Shown here piece after piece: positions 15,001 to 21,298 of a stretch of 51,380 nt of DNA (within the stretch, counting starts at the first letter, position 1; each line of letters starts with the position of its first letter). The stretch spans positions 1-51,380 of IMG/VR virus record IMGVR_UViG_3300025705_000006; one strand, 5' to 3'. The stretch comes from a virus. The translations under genes were made by a program, and so were the position numbers. Under the pieces are notes generated by a model, which was not told the DNA's origin, searched no databases, and worked only from the letters and a program-made list of their open reading frames with translations.

Positions 15001-15070
15001 TTTTCTAATTGTTTTAAAGTGAAAACGTCATTGCTTTCACCACCAAAACCCCACTATTTTCATAGTGAGG
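15001..15070 (-). ncRNA. Structured leader, element B
   Basis: On the - strand: hairpin CCTCACTAT-GAAA-ATAGTGGGG (15070-15049, one G-T pair), then GGTTTTGGTGGT overlapping hairpin GTGAAAG-CAATGACG-TTTTCAC (15040-15019), then TTTAAAACAATTAGAAAA and ATG at 15000. Compared with element A, four base pairs of the first stem change on both sides while pairing is kept. Confidence 0.6.
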
Positions 15071-15099
15071 CGAATACTGGAAATTGGTGTTTTGGAGGA

Positions 15100-15672
15100 C
15101 TAAATCGTGTAGATTGTATCCATCCCTTTTTCAGTAATATGTGCCATTGCTCCACCATCATTTCCTTCGTCATCCATCTGTGGAAACAATAAACTTCCAT
15201 CACTCATCTCAAAGACAATGGAACTCCTACCCCAAGCTAAGTATTGCATCTCATTAGGGGTCATATAACGAACTCTAGTGATGGTAAGTCCACTCAAGTG
15301 TTGGAACTTGTCTGCGTGAAGGATGTGAGGTGGCAGAGCCTTTCTATTAGCCTCTCTTTTAGCCTTGCGTCTGTCAAGCACGTTCTTGTTGTTCTCACGT
15401 ATCAAGGCAACTCCTTCTTCGTAACTGCAAGTAGCGAACTCATTGCCGACTTTGGTTAGCTTGTAGTGACCTCTTGACTGCCTCTCGATTAGACGTTCAT
15501 AGTCATTCCAATTCTTGATGTTGATGCCGTAATAACCTTGTCTGTAGGTGAACTCATCTGCCTTAAATCCTTGAGCATTCCATACGGCTTTTTGGATGTC
15601 TTTTCTAGTGAACTCATTGCCACCAAATCTGTTCGATAATTCTCTAAATACTGATTGCTTAATTGTCTTCAT
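15100..15672 (-). CDS. Hypothetical protein (190 aa), possible N-terminal winged helix
   Basis: A 190-residue protein. Residues 1-80 read like a small DNA-binding helical domain (FRELSNRFGGNEFTRKDIQK, then SRGHYKLTKVGNEFA). Residues 90-112 are a basic linker. The C-terminal part (about 125-185: TRVRYMTPNEMQYLAWG, then GSLLFPQMDDEGNDGG) resembles a domain I associate with phage and plasmid hypothetical proteins. The leader AACAATTAGAATTATG precedes the ATG. A regulator is possible; not proven. Confidence 0.62.
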   Translation of the reverse strand: MKTIKQSVFRELSNRFGGNEFTRKDIQKAVWNAQGFKADEFTYRQGYYGINIKNWNDYERLIERQSRGHYKLTKVGNEFATCSYEEGVALIRENNKNVLDRRKAKREANRKALPPHILHADKFQHLSGLTITRVRYMTPNEMQYLAWGRSSIVFEMSDGSLLFPQMDDEGNDGGAMAHITEKGMDTIYTI

Positions 15673-15692
15673 AATTCTAATTGTTTTAATGG

Positions 15693-15956
15693 TTAAACGT
15701 ATTTTAATACTTGTGTGTAAATTGGTTTCTTTGTGATGGTAAGTCTTATTCTCTCACCAATCTCCACCACAAATTGTTCGTCATCTGTAGTTCCAATGTT
15801 CAGCACATCTGCTGAAGATAAGTCTAGATTTTTCATCCAATATTCTCGGAGATATGCAAGTGAATCTAGTGCAGTTTTCTTGCTTGAAAAGTCAATGTTC
15901 TCAAAGCAAAATCCGTTCTTTAGGTCAAAGCCGTAAATGTTATAAATGTTTCTCAT
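15693..15956 (-). CDS. Hypothetical protein (87 aa)
   Basis: An 87-residue protein with alternating beta/alpha pattern (NIYNIYGFDLKNGFCFENID, then STKKTALDSLAY-like helix). Its leader is a variant (AACAACTAGAATTATG) that also supplies the TAG stop of the gene upstream. No family recognised. Confidence 0.6.
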   Translation of the reverse strand: MRNIYNIYGFDLKNGFCFENIDFSSKKTALDSLAYLREYWMKNLDLSSADVLNIGTTDDEQFVVEIGERIRLTITKKPIYTQVLKYV

Positions 15957-15960
15957 AATT

Positions 15961-16134
15961 CTAGTTGTTTAAGGTTAAAAGGTTAAGTTTAAATTTAGTT
16001 CTGTTCCACCACGTAAAGTGTTGGTATTCTTCTTCAGTGAAGATTTCTGTTCTGATGATATCACTACCATCTTGCCTTGTCTGTAATGCGTGTAATCCAC
16101 TCGGCAATACAATGTGTTTGAGTATTCTGTTCAT
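15961..16134 (-). CDS. 57-residue small protein
   Basis: ATG at 16134 with leader variant AACCAATTAGAACT; TAG at 15961-15963 lies within the next leader. The 57 residues (MNRILKHIVLPSGLHAL... ending LLTLNN) include EEEYQHFTWWNRTKF, which looks like a helix-strand pair. The stop/start module on both sides strongly suggests translation. No family recognised. Confidence 0.65.
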   Translation of the reverse strand: MNRILKHIVLPSGLHALQTRQDGSDIIRTEIFTEEEYQHFTWWNRTKFKLNLLTLNN

Positions 16135-16148
16135 AGTTCTAATTGGTT

Positions 16149-16292
16149 TTATTGGTTATTAATTATTTCCTCAATTGAGTCGTTGGTGTAGCAAAGAACT
16201 TTGTTACAATAGAAAGATTCTATCTGTTCTTGACTAGGATTGGTCGACATAAAGTCGATAACTGCTCTGCGTAAGTTGTTGTAATTCTTCAT
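16149..16292 (-). CDS. 47-residue small protein, first gene of early operon
   Basis: ATG at 16292, TAA at 16149-16151, 47 residues (MKNYNNLRRAVIDFM... ending EEIINNQ). It is the first gene of the long - strand early operon and, unlike its neighbours, lacks the AACAATTAGAA leader (AATCACAGAATTATG instead). No family recognised. Confidence 0.6.
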   Translation of the reverse strand: MKNYNNLRRAVIDFMSTNPSQEQIESFYCNKVLCYTNDSIEEIINNQ

Positions 16293-16367
16293 AATTCTGT
16301 GATTTTCAAGTATTTATGTTTTTACTTGTGTTATAGGACTATTCCCACGACAATATAGTGAATTTTC

Positions 16368-16389
16368 GTCTAATATCCGTCTAATATCT
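16368..16389. repeat. 11-bp tandem repeat GTCTAATATC(C/T)
   Basis: Two adjacent copies (16368-16378 and 16379-16389) differing only in the last base. An 11-bp spacing places both on the same helix face, as expected for a dimeric regulator's operator. It lies about 76 bases upstream of the first early - strand gene. Confidence 0.55.
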
Positions 16390-16532
16390 GTGTTATTTTC
16401 ATAGGAGTAATTGTCTTTTGTTTTTGACTTGTCTGAACATAGACTAACAAAGGGATTGCGAGATGCTACCTACATCGAAATGTTTACGCAAAATTTAGAT
16501 GGGGGAGAGGTTATGAGATGCCTCTAAGCATC

Positions 16533-16610
16533 TTAATACTTTAAGAGTTTAAAGTTCTTTAGTTCTCTTTTGTATCTGTTCCTATGGATGTGAAGGTAGT
16601 TCCCCTTCAT
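16533..16610 (-). CDS. Possible 25-residue peptide
   Basis: ATG at 16610, TAA at 16533-16535, 25 very basic residues (MKGNYLHIHRNRYKRELKN...). The frame stays open upstream of the ATG for about 75 bases. It lies in a hairpin-rich region that could instead be a non-coding RNA. It lacks the leader module of the neighbouring genes. Weak evidence. Confidence 0.25.
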   Translation of the reverse strand: MKGNYLHIHRNRYKRELKNFKLLKY

Positions 16611-16826
16611 TAGATTGGGAGTTCCACGTAGATTGATGCAAGGGTAAAACCTACGACAATCGTAGTGGTGGCAAGGGATTGATCCACCTCAACTAAAAGC
16701 TAAAAAAATCAGAAACAACGAAACAAAAACGTGAAATGTCGAGCAAAAAAAATCGGTTTTCTCTGGGGGGGTGCGTCTTCATCATATCATATAACCCAAA
16801 CACTGCACCTATCTAATAAAATTTTG

Positions 16827-16834
16827 TACCTTTG
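16827..16834 (+). promoter_or_regulatory. TACCTTTG promoter -7 box
   Basis: Matches TAnnTTTG, 30 bases before the ATG at 16865. It overlaps an upstream TTG codon of the same frame, which argues that translation starts at 16865. No clear -33 TTG was seen. Confidence 0.5.
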
Positions 16835-16864
16835 GGATATACGTATAATTTAAAATTAAGAACC

Positions 16865-17056
16865 ATGGATGGATTAACAATGAAAGATGGGAGATTAATT
16901 AATGATCGCCCTGTAGGTATTTCTGGTATATCACAAGCTGCTATGTTAAGAAAGGCTAATAAGCAAAGAAGCATAACTCAAGATATTGCATTGGGTATTG
17001 AACTTGCTGATGACAGAAAAGAAATGAAACAAGCAATTACAAAATTTTTAAAGTAA
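16865..17056 (+). CDS. Small protein (63 aa)
   Basis: The frame is open from a TTG at 16832, but the ATG at 16865 is chosen because a promoter -7 box covers the TTG. The 63 residues (MDGLTMKDGRLINDR... ending ITKFLK) are mostly helical in the second half with mixed charge. It is a single-gene + transcript closed by a terminator at 17076-17106, placed in the control region beside the GTGACA iterons. This is a typical place for a regulator or initiator accessory, but no HTH is evident. Confidence 0.6.
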   Translation: MDGLTMKDGRLINDRPVGISGISQAAMLRKANKQRSITQDIALGIELADDRKEMKQAITKFLK

Positions 17057-17075
17057 AATTTTCTATGTTTATTTT

Positions 17076-17106
17076 GAGGGGTGACTTTATAGTTGCCTCT
17101 TTTTTT
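17076..17106 (+). terminator. Intrinsic terminator
   Basis: GAGG (17076-17079) pairs with CCTC (17096-17099), with an inner ACT/AGT pairing and a bulge, followed by seven T. It ends the single-gene transcript before the iteron array. Confidence 0.65.
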
Positions 17107-17112
17107 GTTTTA

Positions 17113-17311
17113 TTGTGACAGACTAGTATAGTTTATTATAATATTGTGACAAATAAATGACAGTTTTGTGACGAATTTAAATACTTAACTATTTGATAAT
17201 TAGTATTGTGACAGTTTGTGACAATTTAAAAGGGTCGTATAGGGAGTAGTATTTATAAAAGGAGGAAAAAATATATATATATATAGGGAAAAAAGTTTGT
17301 CACCTTGTCAC
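17113..17311 (+). promoter_or_regulatory. GTGACA iteron array and TCGTATAGGGA element, right copy
   Basis: TTGTGACA boxes at 17113-17120, 17144-17151, 17206-17213 and 17216-17223, plus TTGTGACG at 17166-17173. Then TCGTATAGGGA (17235-17245), an A/T tract including a TA run, TTTGTCA (17296-17302) and GTCAC (17307-17311). Layout and spacing match the left copy at 6821-6915. The last box abuts the -33 element of the groEL promoter, so binding there could regulate groEL. Origin or operator (inference). Confidence 0.65.
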
Positions 17312-17315
17312 AGGT

Positions 17316-17344
17316 TTTGAAATGGAATAATTATTGTATCTTTG
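17316..17344 (+). promoter_or_regulatory. Consensus Bacteroidota promoter of groEL
   Basis: TTTG (17316-17319), 17 nt, TATCTTTG (17337-17344), 26 bases before the ATG at 17371. Both boxes match the Bacteroidota primary sigma consensus. Confidence 0.82.
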
Positions 17345-17370
17345 TATGTATAACATTTAAATCAAATCAA

Positions 17371-18993
17371 ATGAATAATCCAATGGGAGGGTATTCACCT
17401 AAAGAACTTACGATAGGTGTAGACTCACAAAAGAAACTTCTTCAAGGTATCTCTATGATATCAAGTGCAGTTAAGAGCACACTAGGACCTATGGGTCAAA
17501 CAGTAATAATTGAATCACCTCATCACACTCATGGAATGACAGTCACCAAGGATGGTGTAACTGTTGCTAAGAGTTATGACATGGCAGACCCTGTAGGTAA
17601 TCTTGCCGTAAAGATGATGAAGGAAGCATCAGCTAGAACTGCTACCTCAGCAGGTGATGGGACTACTACTGCTATAGTGTTGACAGAGGCGTTAGTCAAA
17701 CAGGGATTGCAAAAGATTACTGGTGATGTAAACAAGACAGAAGTTCTAAGACATCTAGCAAGTGAGACTGAAGGGTTGGTTAAGTCTTTAAAGAAGGAAA
17801 GTAAGAAGGTAACAAAGAAGAGGTTAGTTGATGTAGCAACTATATCAGCCAATAACGACAAGGTTATAGGGAAGATAATCTCTGACTGCTACAACGATGT
17901 TGGCAAGAACGGCATAGTCACTGTTGAGAACTCACCGACACCAGAGACTTTTTATGAAACCACGAAAGGTATTAAGATAGATAAGGGATATTCGTCACCG
18001 ATGTTTATCAACCACCAAAAGAAAGACGAGTGTATATTGGAAGATGTGCATATACTAGTATGTGATGCAGAGATCAGTAACATACTTCAGATAGAGAATG
18101 TGTTGAAACCAATCATACAAGATAAGAAAAAATTATTAATTATATCACCATGTACTACCAATGTGATAGCCACTTTGGCTGCCAATGTTCAGAAGAGGGG
18201 GTTACACTTATGTACAGTTCCACCACCAAACTTTGGATATCGTCAGCATGAGCTGATGCAGGACATTGCGTTGTCGGTAGGAGCTACATATTTTTCGGAG
18301 AAGACAGGTGACGATTTAAGCCTCATTGAATTTACAGACTTAGGGTTTGCTTCCAGGGTGATAGTTGGGAGAGACTCTTCTGTAATTTTAAGTGAGGCTG
18401 AGGAAAACAAGGATGTGGACCAAAGGGTAGCTGAGTTGTGGGATGCACATAAAGTGACAAAGCAGAAGCACGACAAGGATTTTATTCTGCAGCGAATCGC
18501 CTCCTTGACAGGAGGGATAGGGGTTATCCATGTAGGAGGTAACACAGACCTTGAGCAGAAAGAGTTGTATGACAGGGTAGACGATGCAGTGTGTGCAGTA
18601 CGTTCAGCTTTAGAGGAGGGAATACTTCCAGGAGCAGGAATGGCACTAGCAAAAATATGTGCACCCTTTCACTTCAAGAGAAATGAAAAAAAGGAAACCA
18701 AGGAGCTTATGGTAGCGAGAGATATTATGTACAATGCCCTGCAAGCTCCATGGAGACAGATACTTATAAACGCAGGTCTAGAACCTGATGATATTCTTAA
18801 AGACCACTACCTTAGTGGATTTGATTATGGGTATGATTTAAAGACTAAGGAATATGGTGACCTAATAGAGATGGGTGTCATTGACCCTACCAAGGTGACT
18901 AGGTCGGCTCTTCAAAATGCAGTGTCTGTTGCAGTAACTATTTTATCAACCAATGCCATTATTACAATGGCTAGAACATACGAAAGCGAATGA
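17371..18993 (+). CDS. groEL: Phage-encoded GroEL chaperonin (HSP60)
   Basis: A 540-residue group I chaperonin, full length for the family. The start is placed at ATG 17371 rather than an upstream in-frame codon at 17305, because the promoter lies in between. The ATP-site motif AGDGTTTA is at 94-101 and TVTKDGVTVAKSY at 57-69. The equatorial GILPGAGMALAK and the VDDAVCAVRSALEEG helix are present. The C-terminus ends ARTYESE with no GGM tail. It would assemble as a 14-mer to fold phage proteins, probably capsid or tail. groES follows with a 4-base overlap, the reverse of the bacterial groES-groEL order. Confidence 0.95.
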   Translation: MNNPMGGYSPKELTIGVDSQKKLLQGISMISSAVKSTLGPMGQTVIIESPHHTHGMTVTKDGVTVAKSYDMADPVGNLAVKMMKEASARTATSAGDGTTTAIVLTEALVKQGLQKITGDVNKTEVLRHLASETEGLVKSLKKESKKVTKKRLVDVATISANNDKVIGKIISDCYNDVGKNGIVTVENSPTPETFYETTKGIKIDKGYSSPMFINHQKKDECILEDVHILVCDAEISNILQIENVLKPIIQDKKKLLIISPCTTNVIATLAANVQKRGLHLCTVPPPNFGYRQHELMQDIALSVGATYFSEKTGDDLSLIEFTDLGFASRVIVGRDSSVILSEAEENKDVDQRVAELWDAHKVTKQKHDKDFILQRIASLTGGIGVIHVGGNTDLEQKELYDRVDDAVCAVRSALEEGILPGAGMALAKICAPFHFKRNEKKETKELMVARDIMYNALQAPWRQILINAGLEPDDILKDHYLSGFDYGYDLKTKEYGDLIEMGVIDPTKVTRSALQNAVSVAVTILSTNAIITMARTYESE

Positions 18994-19247
18994 AGCCAAT
19001 AGGAAAATATATCGTGATTGATGAAATCAAAGAAGAGATCAGTACAGAGTCAGGAATACTTTTAACTAGCGAAGACACCAAGGACTTGAGATATAAGAAG
19101 GGTGTGGTTGTCATGCCTGGTACAGATGTGGGTGTGGTAAACACTGCTGATGAGATATACTACGACTCAAGGGCAGGCTACAAGATGGTAATCAACGGAA
19201 CGCAGCACACAGTTATTTCTGAATCTGATGTCGTTGTTGTCTTGTAA
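18990..19247 (+). CDS. groES: Phage-encoded GroES co-chaperonin
   Basis: An 85-residue cpn10 protein, slightly shorter than host GroES (about 95). It has the beta-barrel start (PIGKYIVIDEI), a mobile-loop region around 17-31 (STESGILLTSEDTKD) and the C-terminal HTVISESDVVVVL strand. The ATG overlaps the groEL stop (ATGA), so the two are translationally coupled. It would cap the phage GroEL ring. The 3' end overlaps the convergent winged-helix gene by 35 bases. Confidence 0.88.
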   Translation: MKPIGKYIVIDEIKEEISTESGILLTSEDTKDLRYKKGVVVMPGTDVGVVNTADEIYYDSRAGYKMVINGTQHTVISESDVVVVL

Positions 19248-19647
19248 AAGCGTTCATTTCTGTTATAAAATTTCGATACACCTTATCGGTGTATGATACG
19301 TTTCTAAGAAACATAGGGTTGCCATCATTACTTGTAGGAATTTCCTTCCCATTGAGGTATTTGTATATTGATGTGGTGACCCTTTTTCCTTTTGTAGAAA
19401 GTTGATATAGAGCTTTTCTTTTACCCATTCTTTTTCTAAAGACCTCAATCCAACCTGCCTGTCTTAGATTTTCAAATCTGTTTTTATTCCAACTTATTAA
19501 TTCATCGAACTCTTTAAATTTATCTTTTGAAAAGTATTGTTCTGATTTTAAAAATAGTAAGATGTCAAGGTCTGCTTGTGTTAGCTTATGTTTTGCTTTT
19601 ATAAACTGACGCACTACCCTCCAATATTTTAAGTAGTCTGATTGCAT
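19213..19647 (-). CDS. Winged-helix (MarR-like) transcriptional regulator
   Basis: A 144-residue, basic protein. Residues about 22-95 fit a MarR-type winged helix: LTQADLDILLFLKSEQYFS, then a recognition-helix-like WNKNRFENLRQAGWIEVF, then the wing KRKALYQLSTKGKR. It is transcribed alone on the - strand, divergent from the small-protein/virion operon starting at 19687, with a promoter in the 39-base gap. It likely controls the early-to-late switch or its own promoter (inference). Confidence 0.72.
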   Translation of the reverse strand: MQSDYLKYWRVVRQFIKAKHKLTQADLDILLFLKSEQYFSKDKFKEFDELISWNKNRFENLRQAGWIEVFRKRMGKRKALYQLSTKGKRVTTSIYKYLNGKEIPTSNDGNPMFLRNVSYTDKVYRNFITEMNAFTRQQRHQIQK

Positions 19648-19669
19648 AAAATTTAATTTAGTAACTTTG
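19642..19669 (+). promoter_or_regulatory. Bacteroidota-type promoter of late small-protein operon
   Basis: TTG (19642-19644), 17 nt, TAACTTTG (19662-19669), 17 bases before the ATG at 19687. The -33 box overlaps the divergent regulator's start codon, so autoregulation is possible. Confidence 0.7.
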
Positions 19670-19686
19670 TTGTAAAGATACTAATT

Positions 19687-19935
19687 ATGACTGACGAAGA
19701 AAAAACATCTAACTTTAGGCAAAGCACTGCTAATGCAATTGCTGATTTGAGATCACAAAACAAAAAGCTTACCTCTGAGGCAATCGCAAACAGAAAGGAA
19801 AAAAGAGCAGCAGCTAAAAAGAAAAGAAAAGATGCTAAGAGAAGAAGAGTGTCAGAGAAGTATACTAAAATAGCAGGTCTTCAAGGTCTTCAAGGTCTTC
19901 AAGGATTAACAACAACAAAAACAAAAACGACATGA
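19687..19935 (+). CDS. Basic protein with GLQ repeats (82 aa)
   Basis: An 82-residue protein: helical N-terminus (about 1-40), Lys/Arg block (about 38-55) and a C-terminal GLQGLQGLQGL run encoded by three 9-bp DNA repeats (19876-19902), then a Thr/Lys tail. It is the first gene of the + strand operon after the promoter. Function unknown; the basic block suggests DNA or RNA contact. The stop overlaps the next ATG. Confidence 0.6.
   Translation: MTDEEKTSNFRQSTANAIADLRSQNKKLTSEAIANRKEKRAAAKKKRKDAKRRRVSEKYTKIAGLQGLQGLQGLTTTKTKTT
19876..19902 (+). repeat. 9-bp tandem repeat GGTCTTCAA x3
   Basis: Three exact copies in frame, encoding Gly-Leu-Gln repeats in the small basic protein. A likely slippage-prone microsatellite. 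Confidence 0.85.
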
Positions 19936-20141
19936 GTAAATGTAAAGGAAAAACAGGAGCTACTTTAAAAGCTTGCAAGGAGCAAGAAAAGTTTATGAAA
20001 CAATTAAATAAAAAAGATAGTATTTTTAATGATAAAAATAAAGCTGCTATGAAGACAAAAAATAAGTATTTAAAAAAATATTCTACGAATAATAAAAATA
20101 CAGTACGAACTTCTCAGCCATTAGCTCCAACACAATTTTAA
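19932..20141 (+). CDS. Small basic protein (69 aa)
   Basis: A 69-residue Lys/Asn-rich protein beginning MSKCKGKTGATLKACKEQEK, with two Cys close to the N-terminus. It overlaps the previous stop (ATGA). The remainder is low-complexity Lys/Asn. Unknown function; one of a run of tiny basic genes. Confidence 0.6.
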   Translation: MSKCKGKTGATLKACKEQEKFMKQLNKKDSIFNDKNKAAMKTKNKYLKKYSTNNKNTVRTSQPLAPTQF

Positions 20142-20144
20142 ATT

Positions 20145-20300
20145 TTGCCAAAGAAAGGTAGAACAAAAGGAAATAAAATATGTCCTGCAGGTATTGCATG
20201 GGCAAAGAGAACCTTTGATAAGTATCCATCTGCGTATGCAAATATGGCTGCAAGTAAATATTGTAAAGACCCTAATTACGCTAAAGGTAAAAAGAAATAA
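20145..20300 (+). CDS. DUF5872-like small protein (51 aa), TTG start
   Basis: A TTG at 20145 opens a 51-residue frame (MPKKGRTKGNKICPAGIAWA...) ending GKKK-stop at 20298-20300. The stretch CPAGIAWAKRTFDKYPSAYA with a later Cys (SKYC) resembles the short conserved DUF5872 pattern seen in phage and viral small proteins. No ATG is available in this position, so a TTG start is required. Probably a virion-associated or DNA-associated protein. Confidence 0.72.
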   Translation: MPKKGRTKGNKICPAGIAWAKRTFDKYPSAYANMAASKYCKDPNYAKGKKK

Positions 20301-20302
20301 GT

Positions 20303-20497
20303 TTGAATAAAAATCATTACCATATTGTTTTGATGATATTAAGTGTTATAGGTTTTATATTAATATTTTCATTAGTTGCATCTGTAATAGTAGATAGAGA
20401 ATTAGATGAAGATGGTAAAGAAATTATAAGACAAATAACAACAAGTTTAATTGCTATTGTAGCAATGATAATAGGAGGTAATCACATAAAAGAATAA
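20303..20497 (+). CDS. Small membrane protein, two TM helices
   Basis: TTG start at 20303 (an ATG 30 bases on would give a shorter form). The 64 residues contain two hydrophobic helices (about 10-29 and 48-60) separated by an acidic loop (DRELDEDGKEIIRQ). This topology is holin-like, but the gene lies 4.5 kb before the lysis cassette. Membrane protein of unknown role. Confidence 0.62.
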   Translation: MNKNHYHIVLMILSVIGFILIFSLVASVIVDRELDEDGKEIIRQITTSLIAIVAMIIGGNHIKE

Positions 20498-20499
20498 TT

Positions 20500-20811
20500 A
20501 TGCCAACAGACAAAACAATAGTAACCACTGCATCTATTACAAAAGTAAAGAACGACAAAAAGAAAAGAAAGAGTCGTTCTACTTTTGAATCTGAAAATAG
20601 AATTTCAAAGAAAGTTACTAACGGAGGAAATGTAAAACGTAAGTCTGCAACCCTTCAAGATGATGGTAGTTTAGTAATTGCAGTTAATACTTCTAGAAAA
20701 CCTGTTGGAAGAAAAAGAACTATTAATAAAAAAAATAGAGCTGCTAAGAAGTTAGAAAGAATGACTAATAGGTTTAATAAACAACAGGATTCTTTTATAA
20801 AAAATGCATAA
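20500..20811 (+). CDS. Basic low-complexity protein (103 aa)
   Basis: A 103-residue protein with Lys/Arg clusters (KNDKKKRKSRS; GRKRTINKKNRAAKKLERM) separated by a short beta-like piece (SATLQDDGSLVIAVN). It looks like a nucleic-acid-associated virion protein. The stop overlaps the next start (taATG). No family recognised. Confidence 0.6.
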   Translation: MPTDKTIVTTASITKVKNDKKKRKSRSTFESENRISKKVTNGGNVKRKSATLQDDGSLVIAVNTSRKPVGRKRTINKKNRAAKKLERMTNRFNKQQDSFIKNA

Positions 20812-21101
20812 TGGCAGATAAAAGTAAAATGGCTTGTAACAAGCCAAGACGTTCAGATAGAGCAGGAAAAAAGAAAATGGTAAAAGCTTGTGCAGGGGGA
20901 AAAGAAAAACTAATTCATTTTGGAGCTAAAGGTTATGGGCATAACTATAGTGCAGCAGCTCGAAAAAGTTTTAAAGCTAGACACAAGTGTGGTACGGCAA
21001 AAAGTAAATTAACTGCAAGATATTGGGCATGTAAAAACTTATGGTCAGGTAAAGGTGGAAGCACAAAATCTAGTCCAAAAAATAGACAAGGAAAATATTA
21101 G
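20811..21101 (+). CDS. Conserved small phage protein with FGxxGYG and Cys motifs
   Basis: A 96-residue basic protein. The core KLIHFGAKGYGHNYSAAARK then FKARHKCG.. and ARYWACKNLW matches a widespread phage protein pattern (I/VxFG..G, KxFxARH, YWA.K..W) of unknown function. N-terminal Cys-Asn-Lys-Pro and a Gly/Lys-rich tail flank it. Likely a virion or DNA-associated protein conserved across tailed phages. Confidence 0.72.
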   Translation: MADKSKMACNKPRRSDRAGKKKMVKACAGGKEKLIHFGAKGYGHNYSAAARKSFKARHKCGTAKSKLTARYWACKNLWSGKGGSTKSSPKNRQGKY

Positions 21102-21113
21102 TATATTTGTATC

Positions 21114-21275
21114 ATGGGAAAATTTAAACAACTAGTTAAGAAGCTAATGTCGGAAGGCAATTCTGAAACGGCTGCGAAAAAAATAGCCTATACTGCTGGT
21201 GTAAACAAATACGGCAAAAAAGGAATGGTTCGAAAAGCAGCAGCAGGTATGAAGAGAGCTAGAAGAAATAAGTAA
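21114..21275 (+). CDS. 53-residue basic protein
   Basis: ATG at 21114, TAA at 21273-21275, 53 residues (MGKFKQLVKKLMSEG..., ending RARRNK). The core (SETAAKKIAYTAGVNKYGKK, then MVRKAAAGMKRA) is a basic helix-loop pattern typical of tiny conserved phage proteins. A TATATTTG box lies directly upstream (21102-21109), but with only 4 bases to the ATG it may be chance. Confidence 0.65.
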   Translation: MGKFKQLVKKLMSEGNSETAAKKIAYTAGVNKYGKKGMVRKAAAGMKRARRNK

Positions 21276-21298
21276 TTAATTAAATAAATAAATATATC

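Larger units (their letters stand above)
16293..16826. other. Early control region without clear genes
   Basis: About 530 bases between the divergent early - operon (start 16292) and the + gene at 16865. It holds an 11-bp tandem repeat (16368-16389), no clear TAnnTTTG box on the - strand, and a hairpin-rich stretch at 16500-16700: GATGC/GCATC (16517-16532), TGAAGG/CCTTCA (16591-16609), CTACGA/TCGTAG (16651-16665), GGTGG/CCACC (16667-16688). A tiny ORF is possible on the - strand (16533-16610). The region probably contains the early promoter and possibly a non-coding RNA. Confidence 0.5.

Noticed and set aside
16640-16700. tRNA-like T-arm (GGGATTGATCC region)
   Set aside because: No matching acceptor stem, anticodon arm or D-arm could be assembled around it.
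16832-16864. TTG start for the small protein at 16865
   Set aside because: A TAnnTTTG promoter box overlaps the TTG, so the transcript would begin too late to include it.
17305-17370. N-terminal extension of GroEL from an in-frame upstream start
   Set aside because: The promoter (17316-17344) lies inside it and the extra residues do not look like GroEL; ATG 17371 gives a family-length protein.
21102-21109. TATATTTG as a promoter for the 21114 gene
   Set aside because: Only 4 bases separate it from the start codon and no -33 box is present; kept only as a note.
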